Notes under the pieces: generated by a model
Seen by the model: the letters and a program-made list of their open reading frames with translations, nothing else
Told to the model about the DNA's origin: nothing
Databases searched by the model: none
Translations under genes and position numbers: made by a program
Part shown: in pieces, positions 32,996 to 41,334 of the stretch
Position numbering within the stretch: the stretch's first letter is position 1
How the letters are laid out: each line of letters starts with the position of its first letter
NCBI GenBank assembly: GCA_020636645.1
Contig: JACJXO010000006.1
Span: forward strand, 72,501 to 123,047
Direction of reading: 5' to 3'
DNA from: Chitinophagales bacterium
Lineage (GTDB): Bacteria; Bacteroidota; Bacteroidia; Chitinophagales; BACL12
Length of the DNA stretch: 50,547 bases

Positions 32996-33778
32996 ATGGA
33001 ACAGAAACCCGTTCGCAGATACAACGCCCACAAGGTGGTGCAGGGAACTGCGCAACCTGTGGAAGACCCCCTCACTGTAGAGGTCATGCTGAGCATCTAT
33101 GTGAACGGCGAGCCCTACACCATCACCATGCACACGCCGGGCGATGAAGAAGCCCTGGCCCGTGGCTTGTTATTATCTGAACAGGTCTATACAGAAAAAG
33201 AGAATCCGACATTCAAAATCACCGAGGCGAATGATGCCGGTTATATCACAGCGGTGAATATCAGTGGAGATAAGAATGCATTCCGCACAGAAGGAAAAGT
33301 GAATCGCACTTTGGTGTCGGTTTCCAGTTGCGGTATGTGCGGTAAGACGGAAGCCGAATTGTTGCTGACCGGTGTGGATATTCCTGTACACGAATCTCCT
33401 TCGGCCGAACGTGTACAGCAGATGTTCCGGACCATGCGGGAACACCAGAATACTTTCGACAGTTCCGGTGGCTCTCATGCTTCTGCCATCTTCGATGAGG
33501 CTGGAAATTTACTCGTCATCAAAGAAGACATTGGCAGACATAACGCAGTAGATAAAGCCATCGGACAACTGATGCTGAATGGCACTTTAGATCAGGCATT
33601 CTGCATCATCGTAAGCGGACGGGTCAGCTATGAGATCGTGTCCAAGACCTATCGTGCAGGTATTCCTGTGCTGGCTGCCGTATCTGCTCCCTCTTCATTG
33701 GCTGTAGAATCCTGTCGCAGCGCAGGCATCACCCTGCTGGCATTTTGCAGGGATGATAAGTTCACGAACTACAGTTGA
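32996..33778 (+). CDS. fdhD: Formate dehydrogenase accessory sulfurtransferase FdhD
   Basis: 260 residues. The catalytic loop C112-G-M-C115-G is present, together with EDPLTVEVMLSIYVNGEP at the N-terminus, TFDSSGGSHASAIFDEAG, EDIGRHNAVDKAIG and SGRVSYEIVSKTYRAGIPVLAAVSAPSSLAV. FdhD passes sulfur from IscS to the molybdenum of the bis-MGD cofactor, without which formate dehydrogenase is inactive. No fdhA/fdhF-type gene is in the window, so the client is encoded elsewhere. A TACCTTCA box (32975-32982) precedes it. It converges on the MopE-like T9SS gene with six bases between the stops. Confidence 0.94.
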   Translation: MEQKPVRRYNAHKVVQGTAQPVEDPLTVEVMLSIYVNGEPYTITMHTPGDEEALARGLLLSEQVYTEKENPTFKITEANDAGYITAVNISGDKNAFRTEGKVNRTLVSVSSCGMCGKTEAELLLTGVDIPVHESPSAERVQQMFRTMREHQNTFDSSGGSHASAIFDEAGNLLVIKEDIGRHNAVDKAIGQLMLNGTLDQAFCIIVSGRVSYEIVSKTYRAGIPVLAAVSAPSSLAVESCRSAGITLLAFCRDDKFTNYS

Positions 33779-33784
33779 TCGCAT

Positions 33785-36067
33785 TTATTCTCTGACCACC
33801 AGGAAGGGTGACCTTTGGGTACTATCACTTGTTTTCCATTCCAGCAGCCATGCGCCCTCAGGCAAACCAGTCAGATCGATCCTGGTCATATTACCGGAGA
33901 GCACACCTTGAAGAATGACCTCTCCTGTCAGGGCGTAAACAGCATAAGAACCCGAACCGACACCTCTTCCTGAAAACTCCAGTAACAGCTCACCATCAGC
34001 CGGGTTGGGATAAAGCGTCCAGCCCTCCTGCCCGATGTCTGTTACTTCTACCAAACCTTCGTCAACAGCAAAGTTGCAATTATCATCTATCCCATTGGGC
34101 AGTTCCGGCGCTCCCGGGTAGATATCAGGATTGGAGTCATCACAATCATTAGCGTTTTTGCAAAACCCTGGTCCGGGGTCAGGACAAGTATAAAAACCAG
34201 AACCAGGCTGACCATAACCATCCAAATCGTTATCCTCATAAAACAATTCAACATCAACCACATCGGGGTTGCTGTCATCGCAGTCGCCATTGAAAGATGA
34301 ATATCCTTCCGGCGGGCTATTCAAACAAAACAGATCAAAAGAATCATTGGTGCCGTATCCATCACCATCCGCATCAAGCCAATAGGTCACCAGATTGTGT
34401 ATGGTATTGTCCAGATCATTACAATCCCATGGATTGTTGATGTATCCATCCGGGATGAAGCAGGACAGAATCAAACTATCCGGAGTGCCAAATCCATCGC
34501 CATCAGCATCCAGATAACAATTGATAAGTGGTACTTCATCATCAATCAGGCCATTACAATTTTCATCAACCCCGTTACAGGTTTCTGTTGCTGCCGGATG
34601 AATGGCAGGATCCAGGTCATTGCAATCACCCTGTATAAAGGAATATCCTGCAGGAAAGGAACATGCCAAAGTCACGATACTATCACTTCCACCATATCCA
34701 TCACCATCCATATCAAAATACATAGAAACTGTATCTGAACAAGATGACATTTCCATGAACCAATAGTCAAGCAGTCCCTCGTTATCGATCTCTTTACTTC
34801 CGGATATACCCGAATAAGAAAAGGTAGAGATAGACAACAAATTATTCATTACAGATGCTTCAGACAGATAATCATTGCCAAGTCCTCCGGATGAAATATC
34901 AAAAAGTACATTGTAATCCATATCTGTAACTACAATCCAAATATCCAAACTACCATACCAGGCAGAAGTCTTATCTACAGAAGGCTCAGAACCTGATTCA
35001 CCCACTAAAGCAAATGTTGAATCAGAAAGCTTCACAATACTTTTCAGGTAATCAGCTGCATAGGCGCCAATTACCTCATCTTTAACGACTGATCCATCCG
35101 GAGTAATTTCTGCCAGCCAATAATCAAATGATCCAATACTCGCTTCTGTTTTTTCTCCTGATATATTAGAGTCCGATGCTCCTCCCAGCAAATAATTCCC
35201 TGTTGGAAGTTCAATGCCGTCATACACATAGTCTAAAGAACTACCCCCGATGGTCTTTTCCCAAACCATTGCACCAGCCGAATCAAGCAGCACCACCCAC
35301 CAATCAGAAGACCAAAGGGAAGTTGATTCAGATTTATCTCCGGAGGCAGGAGAATTGGAGTGCCCGCATACCAAATACCCGCCGGAAGATGTTTGAATGA
35401 CCGTTGTCAACTCCTCGTCCTCTGAACCACCAAGTGTTTTATCCCATTGCACCTCTCCAAGAGTGTCAAGCTTTACAAGCCAGTAGTCATACCCTCCCCG
35501 ACTATTCTCTGTCTTTGTACCATATGCATCTGACTCAGATTTTCCGGCAAGAATAAGACCGCCATCAGCTGTTGGGACAATGCACCTTAAAATGTCATTG
35601 TCATCTCCACCATAGCTGCTTTGTGATATACTGCTTCCAGAAGTATCCATTTCAACCAACCAGTAATCGACCCAACCAATCTTGGGAGCTGTCTTATTAC
35701 CTGAAGGTGCCGAAAGTGAGGATGATCCAAATAAAAAATGTCCATTATCCAACAGTACTACGTCGTGTAAAAAATCATCCTTATCTCCTCCAAATGTCTT
35801 TTGCCATACGATCTCACCTGCCGGATTCGTTTTTATGATCCAGGTATCTGCCATACCATACAGTTCCGTATCCTTATCACCACTGATACCGGATTCAGAG
35901 GTTCCAAAAAGAAAATAGCTGCCGTCACTTTCCTGGAAGGTCTTTTTTAGTGTATCTCTGTGGGCACCACCAAACCCCATTTGAAAATGTACATCTGGCG
36001 CTTGCCCATAAAGAGAAAATGCGCCACAAAAAAGTATAGCAAAAAAATGAAGGATATATGTTTTCAT
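33785..36067 (-). CDS. T9SS-secreted propeller-like protein with MopE-type metal-binding repeats
   Basis: 760 residues from the second of two ATGs (36073 and 36067), because a -7 box ends one base before the first. Signal peptide 1-22. The first ~430 residues hold six or more ~50-residue repeats with GGxxxDxL cores (KTFGGDKDDFLHDVV, TLGGSEDEELTTVI, TIGGSSLDYVYDGI), probably a propeller. Residues ~450-680 hold four putative metal-binding repeats of the type seen in MopE-like proteins (DMDGDGYGG, DADGDGFGT, DADGDGYGT, DNDLDGYGQ, each followed by DCNDLDP or DCDDSNP). The C-terminus (LYPNPADGELLLEF) is a T9SS sorting domain. Calcium or copper binding is plausible. Confidence 0.82.
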   Translation of the reverse strand: MKTYILHFFAILFCGAFSLYGQAPDVHFQMGFGGAHRDTLKKTFQESDGSYFLFGTSESGISGDKDTELYGMADTWIIKTNPAGEIVWQKTFGGDKDDFLHDVVLLDNGHFLFGSSSLSAPSGNKTAPKIGWVDYWLVEMDTSGSSISQSSYGGDDNDILRCIVPTADGGLILAGKSESDAYGTKTENSRGGYDYWLVKLDTLGEVQWDKTLGGSEDEELTTVIQTSSGGYLVCGHSNSPASGDKSESTSLWSSDWWVVLLDSAGAMVWEKTIGGSSLDYVYDGIELPTGNYLLGGASDSNISGEKTEASIGSFDYWLAEITPDGSVVKDEVIGAYAADYLKSIVKLSDSTFALVGESGSEPSVDKTSAWYGSLDIWIVVTDMDYNVLFDISSGGLGNDYLSEASVMNNLLSISTFSYSGISGSKEIDNEGLLDYWFMEMSSCSDTVSMYFDMDGDGYGGSDSIVTLACSFPAGYSFIQGDCNDLDPAIHPAATETCNGVDENCNGLIDDEVPLINCYLDADGDGFGTPDSLILSCFIPDGYINNPWDCNDLDNTIHNLVTYWLDADGDGYGTNDSFDLFCLNSPPEGYSSFNGDCDDSNPDVVDVELFYEDNDLDGYGQPGSGFYTCPDPGPGFCKNANDCDDSNPDIYPGAPELPNGIDDNCNFAVDEGLVEVTDIGQEGWTLYPNPADGELLLEFSGRGVGSGSYAVYALTGEVILQGVLSGNMTRIDLTGLPEGAWLLEWKTSDSTQRSPFLVVRE

Positions 36068-36074
36068 ATACATG

Positions 36075-36082
36075 CAAATTTA
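36075..36082 (-). promoter_or_regulatory. -7 promoter box (TAAATTTG) for the MopE-like gene
   Basis: A perfect TAnnTTTG box on the minus strand, seven bases before the ATG at 36067. Confidence 0.55.
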
Positions 36083-36138
36083 ATCAAAGTCCCTTGAATA
36101 ACGCTGGCCAGCCAGTGTTGGGGTACACACTGTCGTCC

Positions 36139-36169
36139 CTACAGAGTTACCTGCCAAGGAACTCTGTGG
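36139..36169 (+). repeat. Dispersed palindrome, copy 1
   Basis: Arms CTACAGAGTT (36139-36148) and AACTCTGTGG (36160-36169) enclose an 11-base loop; nine pairs are Watson-Crick and one is a wobble or mismatch. A T-tract follows. In this orientation it aligns, with flanking GTCCC, to the reverse complements of copies 2 and 3. Compared with them the innermost pair is T-A instead of C-G, a compensatory difference. Confidence 0.8.
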
Positions 36170-36202
36170 TTTTTCTGTTTATGAGACATTCCGATTCACC
36201 TT

Positions 36203-36232
36203 CCACAGAGTCCTCTACGGTTGACTCTGTGG
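36203..36232 (-). repeat. Dispersed palindrome, copy 2
   Basis: Perfect 10-bp arms CCACAGAGTC and GACTCTGTGG with a 10-base loop, followed on the plus strand by GGAC. It lies 33 bp from copy 1 in inverted orientation, so the two make a head-to-head pair in the spacer between two T9SS genes. Confidence 0.85.
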
Positions 36233-36293
36233 GGACAAAAGAGTAAAAATGTATAAGCAACGAGACAAGAATAAGAACAGAATTTTTCATGGG

Positions 36294-37919
36294 TTATCGG
36301 TTTACGATGAAGGGAATCGAATGGTTGTGTCCATTGACATCAAACAAGATGATCTGGTAGGTGCCAGATTGTAATGGTGAAATATCTATATGTTGTTGTG
36401 CAGCGTTATGAAGCAAACCTTCCCACACTACTCTACCCAATATATCAATGATCTGGATGTTATATTCAGTGTTGGGAAGTTGATTAGAGTTTATGTGTAA
36501 AAAGGAATCGGCAGGGTTTGGATACACCTGAATTGTAGGTTGTTGATGTGGTTCAACTATACCCGTCGTCAGGTCGAATACTACCAGCCAGGCATCATCA
36601 CCACCCCCTTTACTACACGTAATATCGTAATCGGGTAATACGGAAACTTCTTCAACGGATAAAAAGGCTATTACGTTATTCTCATCAGCAATGATGCTGC
36701 CTTTTAAGCTGGATCCGCCCAAATCACCAAAAAACTGCGACCCACCAAAGTTTCTACTCCATGCAACTGAATAATCGGGGTTTAAGGCCAGGAGCCAGTA
36801 GTCTTCTTCTGCCCCGTCGTTGTAATTGTCAGGTAGGTCAATGTCGCTGGAATAACTGTACCCTAACAAGTAAAACCTGCCATCCGGTCCAGATTTTAGC
36901 CTTGTTAATACATCAAGTTTAGAGCCCCCATATTGATATAATGCTTCAAAGGTTAAATCTTCATAATTTATCAATGCCAGGCAACCGTCAAATTGCCCAT
37001 AACTTTCAAAACCCGGGAAGGTGGCACCATCTTTTAAAAACCCGGGAAGCATCAAATGATCTCCTAAAACAACCGATTCTACAAATACTGATGCGTTATT
37101 CGCATAATAATCTCCATCGTAAAATGCCTGTTGCATCACATTGCCCAGACTGTCCATTTTGCAAAACCACAACTTGCGCCCTTCAAAACCGGCAACAGCC
37201 AGGTCATGATCGTTGGAGGTAGAACCAAAGGTAAACAGGTATTCACCCCTTGCTGTTTCGTGGATGTTGCTCAGTGCAGCTTCCCCAATGCTTCCACCTA
37301 AAACCTCGAGCCATAATAGATTTCCAGAAGTGTCCACTTTGCCAATAATGATATCTTGATAAAATCCGCTGCCGTAATGTATTGGTACATCACCTCCTGA
37401 ACTAAAGCTCTCACCCGCAAACAGCAAGCAACTATCTTGAGTAACAATCGCAGTACCGTACTCTTCAAAACCGGGGCTGCCAAAAAGCCTGGTCCAGACT
37501 ACCTCACCATCTAAAGTGATTTTGGTAATCACAATATCATTATTGCCATTTACTTCAGGGCATTCTGACCCGCCATAACCCAGCAGGTAATAATGGGAAG
37601 AGAATTCTAAAATTTGAGCCGCTTGTACATTGCATGGATTATCTGCATAGAAATTTTGCCATTGAACATTTAAAGTTGAATCATATTTAATAATCCAACC
37701 ACCTGGAGTTTCAACGTCCGTCAAGTCGCCATCTGTTGATCCACTTACAATTCTAGCTATATAACCCCCATCGCTTGTTTTTATGGCGTTATAATAATGA
37801 TCTGTACCCGTACCTCCATAACACTGCTGCCAGGCAATATCAGGGCCTGGGTTTACCTGGGCATGGAGCAGGTGAGTGTTAAAGATGCTTAGCAATAGAA
37901 TGAGGTATAGTTGGCGCAT
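36294..37919 (-). CDS. Secreted T9SS propeller-like protein, paralogue A
   Basis: 541 residues from the ATG at 37919; an upstream start at 37943 would put polar residues before the signal peptide. Signal peptide 1-20 ending LLHA. The mature N-terminus GPDIAWQQCYGG is shared with the next gene upstream. Repeats of about 55-60 residues (DGGYIARI, VVWTRLFGSPGFEEYGTAI, VAWSRNFGGSQFFGDLGG) suggest a beta-propeller like those of FG-GAP/SBBP families. The end (IQVYPNPADSFLHIN to GTYQIILFD) is a T9SS type A sorting domain. A recent tandem duplication with the neighbour is likely. Confidence 0.8.
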   Translation of the reverse strand: MRQLYLILLLSIFNTHLLHAQVNPGPDIAWQQCYGGTGTDHYYNAIKTSDGGYIARIVSGSTDGDLTDVETPGGWIIKYDSTLNVQWQNFYADNPCNVQAAQILEFSSHYYLLGYGGSECPEVNGNNDIVITKITLDGEVVWTRLFGSPGFEEYGTAIVTQDSCLLFAGESFSSGGDVPIHYGSGFYQDIIIGKVDTSGNLLWLEVLGGSIGEAALSNIHETARGEYLFTFGSTSNDHDLAVAGFEGRKLWFCKMDSLGNVMQQAFYDGDYYANNASVFVESVVLGDHLMLPGFLKDGATFPGFESYGQFDGCLALINYEDLTFEALYQYGGSKLDVLTRLKSGPDGRFYLLGYSYSSDIDLPDNYNDGAEEDYWLLALNPDYSVAWSRNFGGSQFFGDLGGSSLKGSIIADENNVIAFLSVEEVSVLPDYDITCSKGGGDDAWLVVFDLTTGIVEPHQQPTIQVYPNPADSFLHINSNQLPNTEYNIQIIDILGRVVWEGLLHNAAQQHIDISPLQSGTYQIILFDVNGHNHSIPFIVNR

Positions 37920-38051
37920 GGTGGTGAACATCAGATAATACAAGTTACGGTATTTTTATTATGTGTATGTGTTTGGAATGTAAAAAGTGGTTATTCCTGG
38001 ATAAATACAATAGATTCACCATATATAAAATTGGGACTATTTTGTAAAAAA

Positions 38052-39725
38052 TTAATGTGTGGCCATGATTTTTTCTGTATATATCTCTCCATTGGTGAGT
38101 TGCATTTGTAGCAGGTACATACCCATTGGCCACCTGCTTACATCCATCTGGAACTCAGCTTGTGTGGTGGAATTGTTGCTGTAAAACAGCTTTCCATCCA
38201 GGCTATAAATCTGCAGTCTTTTAACCGCTGAATCCGGTGCACTTATAGTGACCCAATCTGTTGCCGGAATGGGATAAATCTCAATTAAATCAGAAACGGG
38301 AACCTCTGGAATATCCACGGTAGAAAGGTCAAAAGCCACCAGCCAGGCATCTGATGTATTGAAAAACTCATTGTAGTGCCCACATTCAATATCGAAATCG
38401 GGTAATGAGGCTGGAGACACACTTTCGGTAAAGGCATACAGCATACCGTCTTTGGCGATCAATGTGCCTGTAAAAGCACCGCAACCCAGGTCACCACAGG
38501 ATGGACTATTTCCTCCTCCAAAGGATTTACTCCATAGGGTATTGAACGAAGAGTCAGTGGCCAATATCCAATAGTTTTCCTCTTCATCAGGGTAATAATT
38601 TACTAAGACATCATGATCTTCTGACTCGCTTACACCTAGAAAATAGAAGTTACCTTCAGAATCCTGGGTACCAGTAAACAGGTAGTCATGTAATGTGCCT
38701 CCCCATTGCTTTTGACTAATGATGTTTAAGGCAGAATCAAGTATTATTACAGAACCCTCTATACCAGCATGCTCGGGCACTGTAGGGTACAGCGAACTCT
38801 CAGAATTTCCATTCAATACGGCAACGACACCGTCTTCATATGGAAAAACTTTTGATCCATTGTTATAGAAATCCTGTTCCCCTGAATACACCCTGTCTCT
38901 GACAACCTCGCCAGTGATATCTATTTGAACAAATAACCATCTTTGAAGATCAGTGATATCTTCACTATAGAGGTCATGGTCACTTGATGTAGTGGCTATA
39001 TGAAACTGAAATAGATCCGGGCGCAACTCTACAATGCCATATGAAGGACGTTCAAAACTACTCCCCCCCAACACCTGCACCCATTCCAGTTCGCCCAGGC
39101 TGTCAGTTTTGAGCACTACTGCATCAGTTGACAGGGTGCCCCCGTAGTGAAAAGGAATATCACCACCACTTCCCATACTGGTGCCGGTCAAAAGAAAACC
39201 GCCATCAGAAGTGGGTTCCATCCAGATCAAAGCTTCCTGAAAAATACTTCCGTAGGTTTGGTACCAGAGTTCGTTGCCGAAGGAGTCGGTTTTTAAAAGA
39301 AAGAAATCAGACCCACCAATCTCTCCAATACAATCAGAACCAGAAAAACTTGCAACAGCTCCTCCAAATACTATATCACCATTTTCAAGCTCAATAATTT
39401 TATATACTTCGCGAAAACAATCTAGATATCCAAAATGTCTTTGCCATTGGATACTCATATCAGGATTGTATTTGATTACCCAACCTGATGCTTCTGCCTT
39501 AGTCATTCCTTCTAAATCTCCCTCATCAGATAAAGGCCTGATAGCCGCCAGTATCCCGTTGTCTTGGGTAATAATGGCATCTGTAAAATAATCGTTACCA
39601 AAACCTCCATAACACTGTTGCCAGGCAATATCCGGGCCGGACGAAACCTGGGCAGAAGCCATGGTTATCATCAGCATGAAAGTCCAGCCGAAAGCAACTC
39701 TGATGAACAAATTCTGATATGCCAT
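38052..39725 (-). CDS. Secreted T9SS propeller-like protein, paralogue B
   Basis: 557 residues. Signal peptide 1-25 (ending MASA). It is clearly paralogous to the downstream gene: the mature N-terminus GPDIAWQQCYGGFGND, a WVIKYNPDMSIQWQ motif, LFTGTQDSEGNFYFLG and WSKSFGGGNSPSCGDLGCG all have counterparts there. It has a C-terminal sorting domain (IEIYPIPATDWVTIS to GMYLLQMQL). The ATG at 39725 is one base from a perfect 14-bp palindrome (39727-39740). A TACCTTCC sequence just beyond it may be a weak -7 box. Confidence 0.8.
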   Translation of the reverse strand: MAYQNLFIRVAFGWTFMLMITMASAQVSSGPDIAWQQCYGGFGNDYFTDAIITQDNGILAAIRPLSDEGDLEGMTKAEASGWVIKYNPDMSIQWQRHFGYLDCFREVYKIIELENGDIVFGGAVASFSGSDCIGEIGGSDFFLLKTDSFGNELWYQTYGSIFQEALIWMEPTSDGGFLLTGTSMGSGGDIPFHYGGTLSTDAVVLKTDSLGELEWVQVLGGSSFERPSYGIVELRPDLFQFHIATTSSDHDLYSEDITDLQRWLFVQIDITGEVVRDRVYSGEQDFYNNGSKVFPYEDGVVAVLNGNSESSLYPTVPEHAGIEGSVIILDSALNIISQKQWGGTLHDYLFTGTQDSEGNFYFLGVSESEDHDVLVNYYPDEEENYWILATDSSFNTLWSKSFGGGNSPSCGDLGCGAFTGTLIAKDGMLYAFTESVSPASLPDFDIECGHYNEFFNTSDAWLVAFDLSTVDIPEVPVSDLIEIYPIPATDWVTISAPDSAVKRLQIYSLDGKLFYSNNSTTQAEFQMDVSRWPMGMYLLQMQLTNGEIYTEKIMATH

Positions 39726-39726
39726 T

Positions 39727-39740
39727 TTCCTGATCAGGAA
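39727..39740. promoter_or_regulatory. Perfect 14-bp palindrome at the paralogue B start
   Basis: TTCCTGATCAGGAA is a perfect dyad one base from the ATG of the T9SS gene. It could be an operator, a weak hairpin masking initiation, or chance. Confidence 0.3.
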
Positions 39741-39794
39741 GGTAGTAAATGCGCAGGATTTTGCCGGATACCTTTGTCATCAAAAGGACAGAAT

Positions 39795-40607
39795 CTATTC
39801 ACGTATCCGGTACACCTCTATCGCATCCGGAGTGAGCACGAAGACCTTTCCCGCCAGCACCCGCACCTGCCGGGCATTTTCTACGGGCAGGGAAACGGCA
39901 TCGCTTCCGTATAGCTGGCGATGTATGATGTGTAATTGTCCGTCTTCCAGGAAATAGTAATTCTCCTTGTCTATCTGTAGCAGTGTCTGGCGGGTGATGT
40001 CATTGGCCTTGACGAAACTGCCATAGCGGTCGAAGATCAGCAGGCCCTTATCACCGTCTGCCAGAAAAAGAGTTTGTTCCTGGTAGTAGAGAGAAGGTTT
40101 CACCACGGTAAAGTCGAACATGCTGGTGAAGGGTTCACTCATGGCCACGGTGTTGCCTCTTTCGTCCAGCTTGATGAGTTGCTGCGCCAGTCCGTCGTAG
40201 ATCCAGAAGAAATCATCTTCCGGCTGCGCACAGGCAGCGAGGGGTAGATAGGAATGACCATCTCCCGTGGCGAGTAGCTTGATGAGATTGATCTGTCCCA
40301 TCCTGCTGTCTAACAACACTACCGATTGCACATCAGGATACAGCACCAGCACCTGCATGGGGTTGGAAGCATCCACCCAGGCGGGTTGCCCCAGTTGTTT
40401 GTTGCTGTAAGTGAAGGTGCGTCCGTCCGTCCACTGGTATTTGATCACCTCTCCTTTAGTGTTCAGCCAGTAGAGATTGGACAGGGCATCGGTGGTGAAC
40501 ATGCCGGCATTGGCGGGAATACTTTTCTCCAATACAAGACTGTCCTGTGCCTGCAGCGAAACGGCTGCAAAAAATGATAGTCCGATCAATAATTGTTTAC
40601 TGATCAT
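39795..40607 (-). CDS. Periplasmic beta-propeller-like protein of unknown function
   Basis: 270 residues with a signal peptide (1-20, ending SLQA). The chain is a series of short beta-repeats without a T9SS tail (DALSNLYWLNTKGEVIKY, DSRMGQINLIKL, DDFFWIYDGLAQQLIKLDERG, GLLIFDRYGSFVKAND), consistent with a small six- or seven-bladed propeller in the periplasm. It overlaps the 3' end of lpxH by 11 bases, so it is translated with an envelope lipid enzyme. I recall similar proteins in that position in other Bacteroidota but cannot name a function. Confidence 0.7.
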   Translation of the reverse strand: MISKQLLIGLSFFAAVSLQAQDSLVLEKSIPANAGMFTTDALSNLYWLNTKGEVIKYQWTDGRTFTYSNKQLGQPAWVDASNPMQVLVLYPDVQSVVLLDSRMGQINLIKLLATGDGHSYLPLAACAQPEDDFFWIYDGLAQQLIKLDERGNTVAMSEPFTSMFDFTVVKPSLYYQEQTLFLADGDKGLLIFDRYGSFVKANDITRQTLLQIDKENYYFLEDGQLHIIHRQLYGSDAVSLPVENARQVRVLAGKVFVLTPDAIEVYRIRE

Positions 40608-41331
40608 ATTTTTTCAGGTGACAGGTCTCTCCGTCAAATTCCAGGTAGGTATGGTGGGTCATCCAGTCGCCGATGTTGTAGAACATGCTGTTGCCGATGG
40701 GCAATTCCAGGCGTATATGCCGGTGACCAAATACAAAATAATCGACGTGCTCTTGTTGCAGCACCTCTTTCGCATAGATCACCTGCCACTCTTTGTCTTC
40801 GCCCAGGAAGCCTTCATCTTCATGACTATTACGGCTTTTTCCCGACCAATATTGTGCCATACCGAATGCAATGCGTGGATGCAGTGCCCCGAATAACTTC
40901 TGCGCCACCTTATTGGTGAATACCTTCTTGATGAATTTATAACCTTTGTCGCCCGGACCGATACCATCGCCGTGGCCCACCAGGAATTTCTTGCCGTTCA
41001 CCTCAAAGCGGATGATGTCATGATGCACCGGTATGCCCAGCTCTTTTTCAAAGTATCCGAACATCCACATGTCGTGGTTGCCGGTAAATACCTGTACGTC
41101 GATGCCGCTGTCTTTCATTCTGGCAAGTGTGCCCAGCAACCGCACATGACCTCTTGGTACCACATCACGGTATTCGAACCAGAAGTCAAACAGGTCGCCT
41201 ACCAGATACACCCTGTCAGCATGCGGAGCGATGCTGTCCAGCCAGCGAACGATGCGCTGCTCTCTTTCCAGGCTTTGCCCGTGACCGGGAACGCCCAGGT
41301 GAAAATCGGATGCGAAATAGATATTCCCCAA
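40597..41331 (-). CDS. lpxH: UDP-2,3-diacylglucosamine diphosphatase (LpxH-like)
   Basis: 244 residues of the calcineurin-like phosphoesterase fold. The metal ligands are D9/H11 (ASDFHLG), GDLFDFW, GNHDMW, VGHGDG and FGHRH. The sequence matches the LpxH-type enzymes of Bacteroidota, which remove UMP from UDP-2,3-diacylglucosamine in lipid A synthesis. The start is a TTG (41331), three bases after the LUD stop; no in-frame ATG precedes the DxH motif. Coupled translation with the LUD gene is likely. It may be peripheral to the inner membrane. Confidence 0.87.
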   Translation of the reverse strand: MGNIYFASDFHLGVPGHGQSLEREQRIVRWLDSIAPHADRVYLVGDLFDFWFEYRDVVPRGHVRLLGTLARMKDSGIDVQVFTGNHDMWMFGYFEKELGIPVHHDIIRFEVNGKKFLVGHGDGIGPGDKGYKFIKKVFTNKVAQKLFGALHPRIAFGMAQYWSGKSRNSHEDEGFLGEDKEWQVIYAKEVLQQEHVDYFVFGHRHIRLELPIGNSMFYNIGDWMTHHTYLEFDGETCHLKKYDQ

Positions 41332-41334
41332 GCC

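Noticed and set aside
36203..36232. Palindrome copy 2 as an ordinary intrinsic terminator
   Set aside because: No T-tract follows on either strand, and sequence similarity to the other copies extends beyond the stem, which fits a repeat family better.
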